Shown: piece after piece, positions 44,217-55,303 of the stretch
Numbering within the stretch: the first letter of the stretch is position 1
Layout: each line of letters opens with the position of its first letter
Made by a program: the position numbers and the translations under genes
Notes under the pieces: model-generated
Told to the model about the DNA's origin: nothing
Database searches by the model: none
The model's input: the letters and a program-made list of their open reading frames with translations, nothing else
Origin: Eutreptiella sp. 'Long Island Sound 2002'
Taxonomy: Eukaryota > Euglenozoa > Euglenophyceae > Eutreptiales > Eutreptiaceae
Direction: 5' to 3'
Assembly (NCBI GenBank): GCA_964036045.1
Contig: OZ038383.1
Location: 11,734,430 to 11,798,429 of the forward strand
DNA length: 64,000 bases

Positions 44217-45701
44217 GAACACCTCCAGATAGGTCCTTATAAGCGTCTGCACCCGCGAGTCTAATAGCTTGATCTTGTCCTCCATGCCCTCGTCGGAGTG
44301 TAAGTTGCTTGCCCCCTGAGTAATAGACGTCGGGAGGTGATCCTCCACCGACTCTTCGCCCTTGGTAGTATCCTTCAACCCTTGGTAGGCATATAGCCGG
44401 TCTCGTTCAACCATCTTTGATGGACGATGGCAACATAGGCACACTCGAGGGGGTTCACATACACATTCCTCCGAGAGGTCGTCCTCCTCTCGGGTCCTCA
44501 CATGGGCACCCCACACGCTCTTCATGAGCTTAATATCTACCTCCCTTTGCCAGGTGGTGATCTTCTGTTCGAGGTCCTCCTTCAATTGGGATAGATCTCC
44601 CATACGTCCTTGCTTCAGTGGCCATGAGCTGCGGGTAGGCTTAGCGTAGCCTAGCTTTCTCGCCACCAACTTCCTCTTGGAGTCAACATACTCCCTTAGC
44701 CTGGATGGAGGGTCCAGCTCTTCGTCCACGGGGTCTTCCACCCTCATGGAGAGTAGGGGTTTCAGTGGGGCGACGTACTCGGCGTTCTCCACTTCCTCCA
44801 CACAGGGCTGGACGAAGAAGGCGCCGTGCTCTGTTTCGTCATCTGAGTGGATAGAGCTAGGTAGCTCGGATAGTCCACACTCAGAGACTGCATCAGGAAC
44901 AGGTACATGGCAGGGAGACTTGGGGGCGTTGGTTTTAGTCACGACGTATTCATCTCCCCCGGGTATAGTCTCAATAGCATCTTGAGGTCGTAGTCGATCC
45001 TTCAAGTCACCCAAGGCGAGTCCATCGCTTTCTCGTTGTATAGCCTGGACCAGAGTTGAGTCCAGATCCTCCCAGGGGATGGAGGTAAGACCTCCGTCCA
45101 CCACGCTGAGCATACTCCCCCATCCGGGCTTCCCAATAGGCGTCTTACGCCCCAGAGGCACGTAGATGGCCTCATCAGGTAACCAAACAGAGCTGATAGT
45201 CAGCCTGTCCAGGAGGTCTCGCCAGTACTCGTTGCCCCCATGGGCTCCCCAATCGGGGGAACACAGGACCATACGGGAACGTTCCAAGGCAACCTCGGTG
45301 AAGACCTTCCCCAGTTCACTGAACCTGGAGTTCCCGTAGGCCATCCCGAAAGAGGGCCAGTAAAATTTGTAGCTGCAGTTCTTCCCCTTGCTGCAGTAAA
45401 GGTTCAGTACATGCTGCTTGTCGCTGGCAAACAACTCCACCCTTAGGTCTTCTCTAGAGTAACCCAACTCCTTCAGACCTTGGTCTACGACTTCCCCCAA
45501 TAGTTGATAGTCCTCAGTTTTGGAGGCCGCCATCATCTTCGAGGGCTCCTCCTTCGATACTCTCAGGTAGCTCGAGGTATGTTCCGACTGCTCCAGTGAC
45601 ACAGACTCTCTGCCACTGCCGTGGTCCACGTAGAGGAGGTAGGGCGCTTGCAGCGTCAGGGATTGTATCTGGGAGTGCTGCACAAAGAATTCAGTCCCCA
45701 A
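44214..45701 (-). pseudogene. Element A Dam-like methyltransferase domain and linker
   Basis: Directly after the protease (GTEFF) comes a domain also present in C and D. It reads RVELFASDKQHVLNLYCS, KFYWPSFGMAYGNSRFS, MVLCSPDWGAHGGNEYW, LLDRL and LPDEAIYVP. The pattern ELFAS...YANPPF...P.W....W resembles the Dam-like N6-adenine methyltransferase domain known from DIRS-type retrotransposons. In A the NPPF motif has become GNSRF, so any catalysis is lost. A long acidic linker rich in Glu/Asp/Ser follows up to the RT. The start of this frame overlaps the protease by a frameshift at about 45690. Confidence 0.65.
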
Positions 45702-45990
45702 TACAAAGTCGAGGCCTCAGTGTCCATCACATAGAACCGATGAGCGATAGTTCGAGAGCCCAAAGGTACCTCCACTTCACAGTCCCCGCAGCTGTGCACC
45801 ACATGTCCATCCCCCATTCGTATAGCCGCGGTGGTCAGGGTGTTCTTCAGGCTCCCACAAGGTAAAGTCTTCTTGGCCACTATAGATATGGTGGCTCCGG
45901 TATCCAATACCCCCAGGCATTTGCGTCCCCCTAGCTGGATACGTACCCAGAACACCAAGTCCAGGGTCCCACCGGAGCGTCCCCGTCAGA
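45656..45990 (-). pseudogene. Element A protease, with gag-pro stop codon upstream
   Basis: LVFWVRIQLGG, VLDTGATISIV (catalytic DTGA), AAIRMGDGHVVHSCGD and VMDTEAS form a retroviral-type aspartic protease that in C and D leads into IGTDF. Upstream in the same frame the sequence reads AWAKTCPAEF, then TGA followed by CGG GGA CGC TCC, then GGTLDLVFW. C and D have TAG at the equivalent place. A frameshift near 45690 separates this part from the next domain. Confidence 0.85.
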
Positions 45991-46009
45991 ACTCCGCGGG
46001 ACAGGTCTT

Positions 46010-47012
46010 AGCCCACGCAAACTGCACCCCCTTTTTTCACCTAAGCACCTAGATTTTGTCACCGAAAAAAATAGTTTTTTTTTGCCATCTTGAAAATACT
46101 GTTTTTCAAACCCTCCCAAAAAATGCATTTTTCATCAGGTTTGCCCATTTTTTGCTGTTTTTAGGGGTGTCAAATAACCATTCTTTAGTCCAAAATCAGA
46201 GGGTTTACCTGTCATTTTCCCCGAAAAAACATTTTGTTGGCTAATTTGAAGAATGCCAATTTTTGGATCGTCTGGAAAACTATTAAAGATGGGCGCTGTT
46301 CACACATCCTGTACATGTCCACATGAAAAAATACTTATTATGGGAGGCTGAGTGCTCGAGGCCTCGCGCACTCAGCCACCTGGAGTGATATTTTCAGGCT
46401 TTTTTGAGATGACGTTTTGACATCGGAAGTGGCATGAAGCAAGGATGGAGCAAAAGCAAAACTGCAACATTCAATATGGGTTACAGACTTGCACAGCGGA
46501 ACACTCAGTGCGCGAGGGCTCGCGCACTCAACATGCTAGCAGCATGGGTTTTTGAATACCCCTGACTACTTGTATTCTGCCGATAGCCTCCAAAAGACTT
46601 TTTGAGATTCCTCCCTTTTGGAATCCTGTGAAAACAGTGAGCTCAAGAGTAGCGATTAGACTATCCTCCTCTAGAGCATTTGCTTCATACGTCCTCTGAC
46701 CTAGCGCTTCTGACAAACTGTTGTACAGCCCTAAAAGATGGGAGGCTGGGCACCTCATTTGTAGGTAAACTAACTGAAAATTGTGTGTTTAGCAAGGACT
46801 GAGGGCAACCCGCTATTTAGATCTATTACACCTTACATAGTGCATGGCGTGTACGAGACGTCCATTGATTGACCACTCTTGCTGCTGACATGACCCGAAC
46901 GGTACACCATGAGGCACCCATTAAGACATCAGAGCCTCATTTGGCATGGAATACTGTTAATTCAGGACCATTGGGAAATACACATTCTGCATAATTGAGT
47001 GCGCGAGGTCAC
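46010..47012. mobile_element. About 1.0-kb insertion between gag and protease of element A
   Basis: C and D have gag and protease directly joined, whereas A has about 1 kb of AT-rich non-coding sequence between FEV (47013) and the AWAKTCP segment. It contains three related GC palindromes (about 46350-46377, 46505-46532, 46992-47010) built on GAGTGC(G/T)CGAG..CTCGCGCACTC. No transposase and no clear terminal repeats are seen. A possible GACC duplication lies at the ends. Confidence 0.6.
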
Positions 47013-49479
47013 CTCGAACCCCTTGTTTCGCAATTTGCGGGCCATCCTCATGAAACGGCTCCTCTTCTTAGCGTTGCCGTCATCACCACCTTCATGCTCA
47101 CGATTGGCTCCTTGTTCTCGCTGGGCCTGCGTCTGCGAGCGTGTGGTGGGACCAGACTGCCCTCCAGAGGGCTCGGAGTTCCCCCCTGGATTAGGGTTAG
47201 GGTTGCCTCCGTTCTTGTCCGTCTTCTTGTTGTCCTTGTCTGGCTGGCGGTTAGCGCCTCTTCCTCGTCCACCTTGACCTTTGTCTTGCCCTTTGCCACG
47301 TCCTTTCGACTTGCCCTTGCCGGAGTCGTTGCCTTTGCCTTTGCCTCCACCTTTGCCAGAGCCTTTGCCAGGATCCTCACCCTTCAGCTTTGCCGACAGG
47401 CGCTTCTTGTGGTAGCACTCATCCTCGTAGTGCTTCCTCTTCCCACAGAAGGCACAGGTGATAGTACACCTGTAGTGATCCGGCAATTTCGCCTTGGCGC
47501 CGGTGTTGGTCTCCTGCTTCTTCCCTTGGACTACGAAGCAGTCTCGCTGCTCGCAGTCAGGGGCGTGCTGCAGGTGGCCCTGCTCGTCCCTGGCATCACA
47601 CCACAAGAGCTCCTTGACGTTTTCCATGATACGGGCGTGTTTGGGGGTAGTCCCCTGCCCAGGTCTGAATCCTTGGTACCCTTTGCCATGGCTTCCAGAG
47701 CCTCACCTCCAGGACGGTAGTTGTTCAGGTGCTGGTCGCTTTCTTTCTCCAGCGCCAGCTCCAGGAGTAGTACACATAGATCCTCGTAGTGGAGGGCTCT
47801 AGCCTTGCGCTCTGCCGTTGAACGGCACTCGTCCCACAGCTCTCGAGGGAGCGTAGCAACCAACCAGAAAAGCAGGTCGTCGCTGCTGTAGAAACCGGGC
47901 GTCAATCGTCCAGCCCAGTGATCCAAGTCAGCCAATAGCTCAGCGACCCTGCCAGGTTTGGGGTTGTTGGGCAGCATGGGCAGGTTCTGGATCTCGGCCC
48001 TGATGGAGAGGTCGGTTTCAGAGGTCGGGTACTGCCTCTCCAAGGCAACCAACACATCGGCAAAGGTGGGGGACTTACTCACGATCTGTTTGACCTGCTT
48101 CTCCAGGTACTTGGTCTTGCGACACTGCAGGAGCAGATCGCACTTGACCCGTCCACTAGCGTGGGTGTGGCCGGTCAATCGGAGAAACCGGCCAAATTTC
48201 TCAGCGAACTCGCTGAGGTCCTTGCCTGTGAACTCAGGCAGGTTCACCACGATCTTGGAGGTGGCAATAGCCTTAGCCTCCTGAGACCTGCGTCCCCCAG
48301 GGCGTCGGGTCTTCTTCTTCTTCTTGTTCTTCTTCCCACTTGGGTTCTTGGGGTCCTCCGGGTCGTCGTCCCCCGAGGTCGAAGCAGAAGTCATCGACGG
48401 CGGTTCATCATCGGAGGGATCTCCGCCTAGGTCACTGGAGACGTAGGGCTCCACATCCACCAATGCCCTCAGGGCTGTCAGCCCCAGACGGTCCAGCTCG
48501 GCTCTCGTAGAATTCCCCACGTGACTGTAGGGTGGCTGCGCCGTCCTCGGCGCGAAAGGGCTTCTAGGTATTGCTGCAGGGGCCGGCATCGGTCGGCTCT
48601 TCAGGCTCCCCAGGGTGTTTGTCAGCCCTGCCACCAGGTGGTTGGCCTGTACTCGATTGGGTGACATTCCAACCGTGGTAGGTGACGCTTGGGGCGGTAT
48701 CAGGGGCTCCAGATTATCTCGCATCTCCTGAGTGAGGTCGCCAACAATTTTAGAGGTGGCTCCTCGGAGCACTTCGTTGATCTCCGACCGCGTCAGGGAC
48801 CTGTTGGAGGATCTCCTCGATCCTCTACTCCTGCTCCCGCATGACTCAGGTCCTCTCCTCAACCCACTCAAGGTTGCATACCCAGGAACATCCACATAGG
48901 CTCCCGTAGCGGGTAGATGATGGTGATAGTCAGCCGCATACCATCGCGGCTCAGAACAGGAGGTCACCGGCTCACTGGTAGTATTTGCCTCTGGAAACGC
49001 AGTGGTAGGTGGGTTCACACCATAGGCAGGGTAGGTAGGCATACCAGTAAAGTCTGTGCCCTCAGCCATAGGCGGGTTGGTTATGGGTGTGGATTTTGCA
49101 GCGGCTCGGTCTGGAGTTGGGAGTGTGGTGGTTATAGGAGAGGGTGATGCGTGGAGGCCAGAAGCGCTTGGTGGGCCCTCGAAGGTAGGATCATTCGTCG
49201 GGTCGTGCCCTTGGTCGGCTCCTTCGTCTGCTATGCTTTCTCCAGCATCCTTCTCTCTCTCTCTCTCTTTCTCTTCACAGGATGGGTGTCCACCTCCTCG
49301 ACTGAGAGGGCCCGGAAAGCCGACTGAAGTCCTTCCATCAAATCCTCCGCCACGTCCGGTGGCCCATGTAAGGGCTCCGAAGGTACAGCGCTAGGTCCAG
49401 GTCCAGGTTCACCAGGTGCTGGCATTGCTGGTGCCTCAGGCGCCATCCTCACGTCGGTGTCCTCTTTCTTGGTGTCCAT
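47013..49479 (-). pseudogene. Element A gag polyprotein with CCHC zinc knuckle
   Basis: Starts at ATG 49479 (MDTKKEDTDVR), shifts frame near the (TC)n tract at about 49248-49272, runs from 49069 as a 512-codon frame, and shifts again near 47640 into the frame 47627-46962. The capsid-like part reads IVVNLPEFTGKDLSEFAEKF, LRLTGHTHASGRVKCDLLLQ, LADLDHWAGRL and LWDECRSTAERKARALHYED. The nucleocapsid has one complete knuckle, CAFCGKRKHYEDEC (CX2CX4HX4C), followed by a Gly/Lys-rich tail. It packages element RNA. A preceding SRGSRRSSNRSLTR stretch is basic. Confidence 0.88.
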
Positions 49480-49567
49480 ATTCGTTCGCGCTTCTTGCTT
49501 TTATATGACTGATCTCGGCGCACTGGATGTACGGCACGGGGATGCTGCCGGTACGCAGAGACAGTCT

Positions 49568-49581
49568 GCCTCTTGCTACCA
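49568..49581 (-). promoter_or_regulatory. Primer-binding site of element A
   Basis: TGGTAGCAAGAGGC on the minus strand lies 18 bases inside the 5' LTR. It resembles the initiator-Met tRNA primer site TGGTATCAGAGC and the CGGTAGCAGAGRC of elements C and D. Confidence 0.65.
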
Positions 49582-49918
49582 GATCGTTTTCTAGTAATTT
49601 CAACACTGTGTGTTTTTTGTGCCTCTCCTGCTGCTTGCTGCTGGTGTAGGGTTCCTGCTGCTTGTTTTTGATGAGGAAAATGTTTTTTTGTTGAAATACA
49701 ACCCATCAAGGATAACCCAAGCCAGAGATAAGCAAGTAGAAGAAGGTCAGGATCAAAGCACGAAGGGCTGCAGTCACAAAGAGTTAGATAAAAACAACTA
49801 TCAACAATAGACCACAGCAATTAGCATACATTGCAACTCAGGATGAAATATTTTACATGTTTGAGAAAAACTGATTGGAAAACTGCCCTAAGGGCTCACT
49901 ATCATCCACAGTGCCATC

Positions 49919-49990
49919 TTGAGATGTGCACTCTTTGTTTTTGGGTCCCATAGCTATGGGACCCAAAAACAACGAGTGGACATCTCAAGG
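49919..49990. repeat. Perfect-type hairpin inside the 5' LTR
   Basis: CTTGAGATGT, then GTTTTTGGGTCCCATAGC and the reverse complement form a 72-base inverted repeat with almost no loop and a few mismatches (CTCTTTG/CAACGAG). The 3' LTR has only the left arm. Confidence 0.85.
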
Positions 49991-50060
49991 TGCTGAGGTG
50001 GCATGGCGTGTGGCGATGAGGTCACTGCCATGTCACATGGGATATTCCTACTTAGCTAGG

Positions 50061-50139
50061 CTAACTTGGTATTGAACCCAGGACCTCTCAAAAAGAGGTG
50101 CCCCAGCCCCCTAGGGTGCATACCACTAGTATAGCTAAG
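50061..50139 (-). other. tRNA-like sequence in LTR (5' copy)
   Basis: Same segment as 35218-35295, with one change (G to T in the T stem, plus-strand TTGG for CTGG) that breaks one pair. Confidence 0.45.
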
Positions 50140-50655
50140 AATTCATGAGAAAACATAGATAAATTCATAGGCTCTGCCTTCAGTATATCAGTGCCTCAGC
50201 AACCCAGGAAAAGATATTTTACTGCCTATAGCTTGGGGATAAAGGGGTCCACACCACATCCTGATTTAGTGTTTGGTTCCATAGGTCGAAATGTGTTATC
50301 ACCTCTTCTGGTAGGGCCAATACTAAGATAAAAAAGCCTGAGTGCTTAGAGCACCTCTAATACAACTGAAGTATACCCTGAAGCATTGGAAAAGCACTTT
50401 TTCTTACTTGACTACTTGCTTTTGTGCTTGCCTGATGGCTGAGTGTTTGTCTTTTTGTCTGAAGTTTTGCAGTGTAGGGGCCAAAGTGGTGCCGAGGCCC
50501 TTGCGGTCTTGAACCCGCCCCACCACACCCACAACCACGCCCACAAAGGGACACATAACCCCCCCACATCACTGTTTGTGGTCAGCCAATCCTATATGGT
50601 TTTGGTTTCAGCCCAAACTTAGGGTTGCACCCTAAGTTCGGTCTTGGGAGGGGAG

Positions 50656-51400
50656 TGCAATAGGGTTGGCTTTCCCCCTTTGGGTTACCCCCCACGGCAT
50701 CGGTCCCAAGACCGATCCAAGCCCCCCACACACACAACATACCCTTGGGGTGGGATGCAGTAGATCCTAGGGGTACTGAATTACTCCTTTTCTGGCCTGA
50801 TGCGCGCGCGACATAAATCGCGATCGGGCGTGAGCTTACTGAGTTTAAATTTTCCAATTCTGATTTCTGTGGGTCTGAATTTACGGGATCGTGAATTTCT
50901 GTGGTTTGGGACCCATACAATTTGATTGGTGCTTTTGGTTTAGTCTGAGGAGCTGATTCTGCCGTTCACACATGTTAGAGGTCCGACACACACGAATCTT
51001 TGTCACCATAGCGTTGCTCGTTGTGTATGGTACTCCATTGTGTCGCTTTGGTATTAGTAAAAAATTGAGTGTCTGTTTGTTGTGCTCTTGTTTGTATGTT
51101 TACTTATCTATTTCATAGATAAGTATAAGATGACATTATGTAAGGTTCATTGTTCGAATGTTATGTGATACTCTATGTGAGAGACGTTCAACAAGGATCA
51201 AGAACAAGTGTGGAAAGTGTCTTTGCTCGCCTTTGTCATTGTGCATTTACTTTGATTGAGGTTTATGGTGTCCATCCATGTACCATGCTAAAGAATAGAC
51301 ATCCTTGCCCATTGGCAAGTTGGAACTTTTGGATTTTGAGTTCAAAATGTTCAAAATATCATTGGGAGAAAGTTATTTGACTTGTCCAACATGGAAGATC
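50656..51400. repeat. Dispersed 0.75-kb repeat, copy 2
   Basis: Nearly identical to 21441-22189 in the same orientation. A CTTAGGGTTGCACCCTAAG stem lies just before it (about 50619-50637). Confidence 0.85.
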
Positions 51401-51401
51401 C

Positions 51402-52339
51402 TTATACCGGAAGGCTCAGCGTCCTTTTCATTCCCTGGGGCTGCGTCAGGGTTGCCTGCTTTGGCTCAGCTGCCGCCTTGGTCTTCGGCTTTTCCGGCTT
51501 CGGCGCGTGGCTCGCCTCTGGTTCGTCATCATCTGCATCGCCAGCCTGGAACGCCCGAACCTGCGTTGACTTCCGAGGAGATCGCCGATCAGATCCTGTC
51601 GGCGGCGGGTGATCGTCATCGTTCCCAAGATCCTCCAAGTCTTCGCCTGCAACTTCTTCATGGGCATGCTGGCTTGGTTCCTCTGCCCCTGACACCTCGA
51701 GATGCGCATACCCCACATTCTCGTCCTCAACCCACATTGGCATGCCTTGGACATTGAGGGATCTCAGGACCCTCTTGTACCAGTCAGTGTCAGAGCGTAC
51801 TCGTACGTCCTCATCGGAGTTGATCTCTTTGGACGCCCCATAGACACAAAACCACTCCTTCAGGAGTATCTTGATAGTCTCCTGTCCGGTAATGTGCTTG
51901 GTACAAGAAAACACCCATGTAAACCTGGTCAACCCGCAGGGTACCATGAGGGCGAAATCGTAGCCCCCAAACTTCGGCATCTCCGTGTAGTCCACATATA
52001 GAACACTGTTAGCACAGTGGGGGATGGGCAGGGTCCAGTAGAGACCCCTGTCCCTGATATCCCCAAGTCTGCAGGACCTACACGGGCACGCGTCCACGAT
52101 AGGCTGGAGGGTCTTACGCAGTTGGTCGTCACTCCACGTAGTGTGGAACCACTGCTTGAATAGCCTCAGGGTACGGTCAGCACCCACATGACCACTGGAC
52201 TCATGGGTCCACTTCAGTAGCGCTGGGACTCTGTCACTGGGTACCACTATTCGGTCCTCGTGCCAGAGGTAGCTCTTGTCCCTCTTCCACTGCTCTTGGT
52301 TGACCAGGAGGGGTTCCAGGCGCTTCTCGAGGTGCTTAT
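51402..52339 (-). pseudogene. Element B: gypsy integrase remnant fused to unrelated acidic ORF
   Basis: On the minus strand an open frame crosses a junction. The first part is gypsy integrase close to element A: YYKHLEKRLEPLL, HESSGHVGADRTLRLF with DACPCRSC (H2C2 zinc finger), LYVDYTEMPKFGGYD and INSDEDVRVRSD (first two catalytic Asp). It breaks off at LNVQ (about 51746). It then continues in frame into GMPMWVEDENVGYAHLEV and an Asp/Glu/Pro/Lys-rich tail of 115 residues not found in the other elements, which ends beside the dispersed repeat. The right side is cut by the LTR of element C at 52340. Confidence 0.8.
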
Positions 52340-53046
52340 AGTAAGAAAACGTCACTGCCTTGTCTTTCTTGGAGGGCGTGATCCAGGCCAAGCCCCCTTT
52401 GAAACCCTTTTGTTGATGCTAAGACTAACTTAAGTACTTTTATCTCTCTTTTGAAGCTTAAAGTACACTTTCTCAAAGTAACTAGGGTTGTAACCCTAGC
52501 CCCCCAGGAGGTTCACCCCTACCACTCAACTGAGCGGAGGTATCTTCCTTCATGGAGGATATACTGAAAAAAAATAGGCATTTCATGCTTTAGGCCTTGG
52601 AGGTTAAGCCTAGTGGCCTCCCACCCCAAGACCCCTATACTCAATTGTTCCTACCACTTAATGTGGTTCTACGTTTTAACTGTTTCTGAATTCAGTTGCT
52701 TGGCCAAGTCATATTCTGTGTCTGGCCTGACACCTATGCCCCCCAGTCCTAACCAGCACCATCTCACCCAAAATAGTGCACATGAAGTGCTTAATGCTAT
52801 CTTGGAGGCTAGAGTCAGTCCAGTTTTCATATAAAATCCTTTGTATTATTCATTTGTGATTGAATCTTTGTGTTTATACCTGCTTTGTCTATCTGCAGCC
52901 CTTCTGTGTTACACTGGATTTCAAACTATTCATTGATTCGATCCACGTCCTGTTCTTGCTCTACTTGCTCCTTTGGTTTTGGGATTTCACCATCAAAAAC
53001 CTGCAGGATTTCATCAAATTCTATAGGGCACTAATCAAGGACATCT
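52340..53046 (+). repeat. Element C 5' LTR
   Basis: About 707 bases nearly identical to 55979-56683, beginning AGTAAGAAAA and ending just before the primer-binding site. It contains a CTAGGGTTGTAACCCTAG stem (52484-52501). CTTAT precedes it (52335-52339). Confidence 0.92.
52830..52837 (+). promoter_or_regulatory. Candidate TATA box of element C LTR
   Basis: TATAAAAT, conserved at the same place in the other LTR (56468-56475), about 210 bases before the LTR end. Confidence 0.45.
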
Positions 53047-53048
53047 TT

Positions 53049-53060
53049 CCGGTAGCAGAG
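53049..53060 (+). promoter_or_regulatory. Primer-binding site of element C
   Basis: CCGGTAGCAGAG directly after the LTR, like the initiator-Met tRNA primer site, conserved in D (56686-56697). Confidence 0.65.
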
Positions 53061-53133
53061 GCAAACCCTGAGAACCTTTGGAACCGACTCTGAGCAGAAG
53101 CACAAGAAAAGCACACTGAAAAGCACATTGAAC

Positions 53134-55303
53134 ATGTCCACTCAACTGTCCTCCCGAACCTGGCCGATCAGAAGTGTACAAGTGCAACATGGCAGTGTAG
53201 CCCACCCAAAGAGTGAACCGTCACTCAGAGCAGCATCTGGGTCTCAGGAAGATCCAGAGCACAGAAGGGCGGAACTAAATCCGCCCAGAACAATCACATT
53301 AACCATGGAAACCTTAGCGGCCCAGGGTGAAGACAGCCTGCAAAGGCTCCGCAGGCGTGTCGAAGCTCCCATCGCCCGGTCGGCTTGTTCGGCCTCGTCT
53401 TCTACCGTACTTGGAGTTGGTCCTGAAGAACAAGAGGACCTACGAAGGAGGATGGACGAGTTCATGCTCGTGGAAGAGTACCACAAGTCCACTGTAGGAG
53501 AAGATGGAGAAATACCTCTTGATGCTCTCGGGTCGCCGCCCCAAACTGAGATGGGCTCCTTCCTCTATTCTGGGCCATCTACAGACATGGCGGACACAGT
53601 ATCACTACCGAGACGACCGAGAGTACACGAACACCCGAGAGCAAGGCATCCAGACCTGCCGATAATGGACCCTATTCGCCCAGAGCCCACCCATGGGGCT
53701 CTGGATCGTACGGCCAAACCTTTGGCCAAACTTCCATCCGGATCGGAAGACCCGGATGTGAAAGCTCTGTCAGAGGCTGTCAAGGCTAAATTGGGTATCA
53801 CTGAACCCTTACCCAAGCCAGCGCTACTCTCACCTTCACCCGGATTGAGCACGTTGGCTGATGATATGAAGAGATCAAGGGTGTCCAGGTTGCTACCCAA
53901 GGTTACTTGCCCCAGCCCTTTTCATCCTCGCGCCAGGACAGTCCCTATTGCTGAACTACAGGACGTGCCGGTGACGGAGACTAAGAAAAGAGGGCTGTCA
54001 GCCCTGGCACCTCTTGCCGGCGTATCTTCTTCTCCTTGTGGCCTAACCCCGGGGGGTGGGAAGATGGGTAGACCAATTGCCCAGGCGAACATCCAGCTAG
54101 AACTACCGGAGTTCGACCCGAAAAATCTGCCTGAATGGGCGGAATAATTTGCTGAGTTTCTTTTGCTCACTGGCCAATCCCATGTGAATGTGGCCACCAA
54201 ATGCTCCTTGCTGAAACGCTCTTGCAAAAAGAAATTTTTGCAAAAACAGGTGAAACAGATTGTGAAAACCTGTTCAACCTGGGTAGAGGTACTCCAAAGA
54301 TTGGAGAAAACATTCCCAGTCTATGAGACTGACCTCAGTGTGCGAGACAGATAGAGAAGCTACCTATGCTCCCTGAGTTTCCTTCTGCTGCGCGAGTCTC
54401 TGAATACGTGTGCGACCTGGAGTATCTGTTTTCACGGGTGAACGTGGGCTCCTACGGAGCCACTGAGCCCCACCTGTGGCTCATGAGTAAGATCCCCCAA
54501 CGTACGTGGGATGACTGCCGCGCTACCTCTGAGAGGAAAAGCCGGACCCACTCGTACGACGAACTGGTGGACCTGCTGATTGAGCTAGCTCTTGAGAGGG
54601 AGAATGACTCCCACATGGAGAAATTCCTCAAGAAGCACATGGGTCGAGGTGGTACCCCTAGCCCCAAACGTGGCGAACAGAAAAGGCCTAAAAATCCCGA
54701 TAACACCAACCAGGGAGGTGGTAAAGGGAGGGGTAACCTAGGTGCCATGAATGAGGTTAAACCTGAAGCAGGTACATACCTCTGTTCTACTGCAAACCTG
54801 TCAATGACAAGGGGGGACCTTGTCATGCCCCTGACTGCGATCACCGCAGTAGCTGTATGCTGCAGATGAAACGACAGCAGCATACCAAGGATGAGAAACC
54901 TGTGACCCATCAGGATCATTTCAGGTGTACCATCACCTCTGGCTATTGTGGCAAACGTTGTCACTATGAAGACGAATGTCACATAAAGAAACGCGAGAGT
55001 GATTAACTCAAGCGACAGGAGGCTGAACGCCAGAACACCCAAACACCCACCAGAAATCCCCCAAATGGGGATAAAGGTGGTAAGGGATGTGGCAAGGGGG
55101 GTGGCAAAGGTGGACCCCCTAACCCCCAGAGACGCTCATCAGCGCCCGCTGCTACTCCCCCTCCTGCTCCAGGTGAGCCCAAGAAGCGCCCACAGGGGGA
55201 TAACGCTTCCCCTGAGGCAAATTACTCCAAGAAGAGGTGACTGGCCTGGATGGCCAACTCCCTCATGGCGGCAGGGGTGGATGTCAAGTTCCCTGATGAG
55301 GAG
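53134..55303 (+). pseudogene. Element C gag, with TAA and frameshifts
   Basis: Starts at ATG 53134 (MSTQLSSRTWPIRSV). The N-terminal part is Pro/Ser/Arg-rich. The capsid-like part reads IQLELPEFDPKNLPEWAE, then TAA 54145-54147 where D has GAA (Glu), FAEFLLLTGQSHVNVATKCS, and KQVKQIVKTCSTW. One base is lost near 54340, and another near 54770. WLMSKIPQRTWDDCRATSER and a zinc knuckle (CGKRCHYEDEC, with its first Cys changed to Ser in SGYC) follow, then a Gly/Lys/Pro-rich tail to EE and the TAG at 55304. Confidence 0.87.
54145..54147 (+). other. Nonsense codon in C gag (GAA to TAA)
   Basis: The paralogous codon in element D is GAA, so this is a point mutation and not a designed stop. Confidence 0.85.

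Larger units (their letters stand above)
34793..50408 (-). mobile_element. Element A: Ty3/gypsy chromovirus with both LTRs
   Basis: LTRs at 34793-35564 and 49600-50408 are direct repeats of about 0.8 kb. Between them, on the minus strand, lie a primer-binding site, gag with a CCHC knuckle, protease, a Dam-like domain, RT, RNase H, integrase and chromodomain, then a long 3' region and a polypurine tract. Integrase after RT-RNase H and the C-terminal chromodomain define a Ty3/gypsy chromovirus. Two foreign inserts (39686-43005 and about 46010-47012) and several frameshifts and stops make it inactive. LTR divergence and an LTR indel show it is not young. Confidence 0.93.
49600..50408 (-). repeat. 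Element A 5' LTR
   Basis: Starts AGTAAGAAAAAGTGC at 50408 and ends GTGTTGA at 49600 on the minus strand. TGACT lies outside it. The start is shared with the LTRs of C and D (AGTAAGAAAAAGTCACTG), showing common ancestry. Confidence 0.93.

Noticed and set aside
47148-47180. TTAGGGTTAGGGTT telomere-like repeat
   Set aside because: Lies inside gag coding for Asn-Pro repeats on the minus strand; only two units and explained by the protein.
54145-54147. TAA in C gag as a regulated stop
   Set aside because: Element D has GAA there, so it is a simple nonsense mutation.
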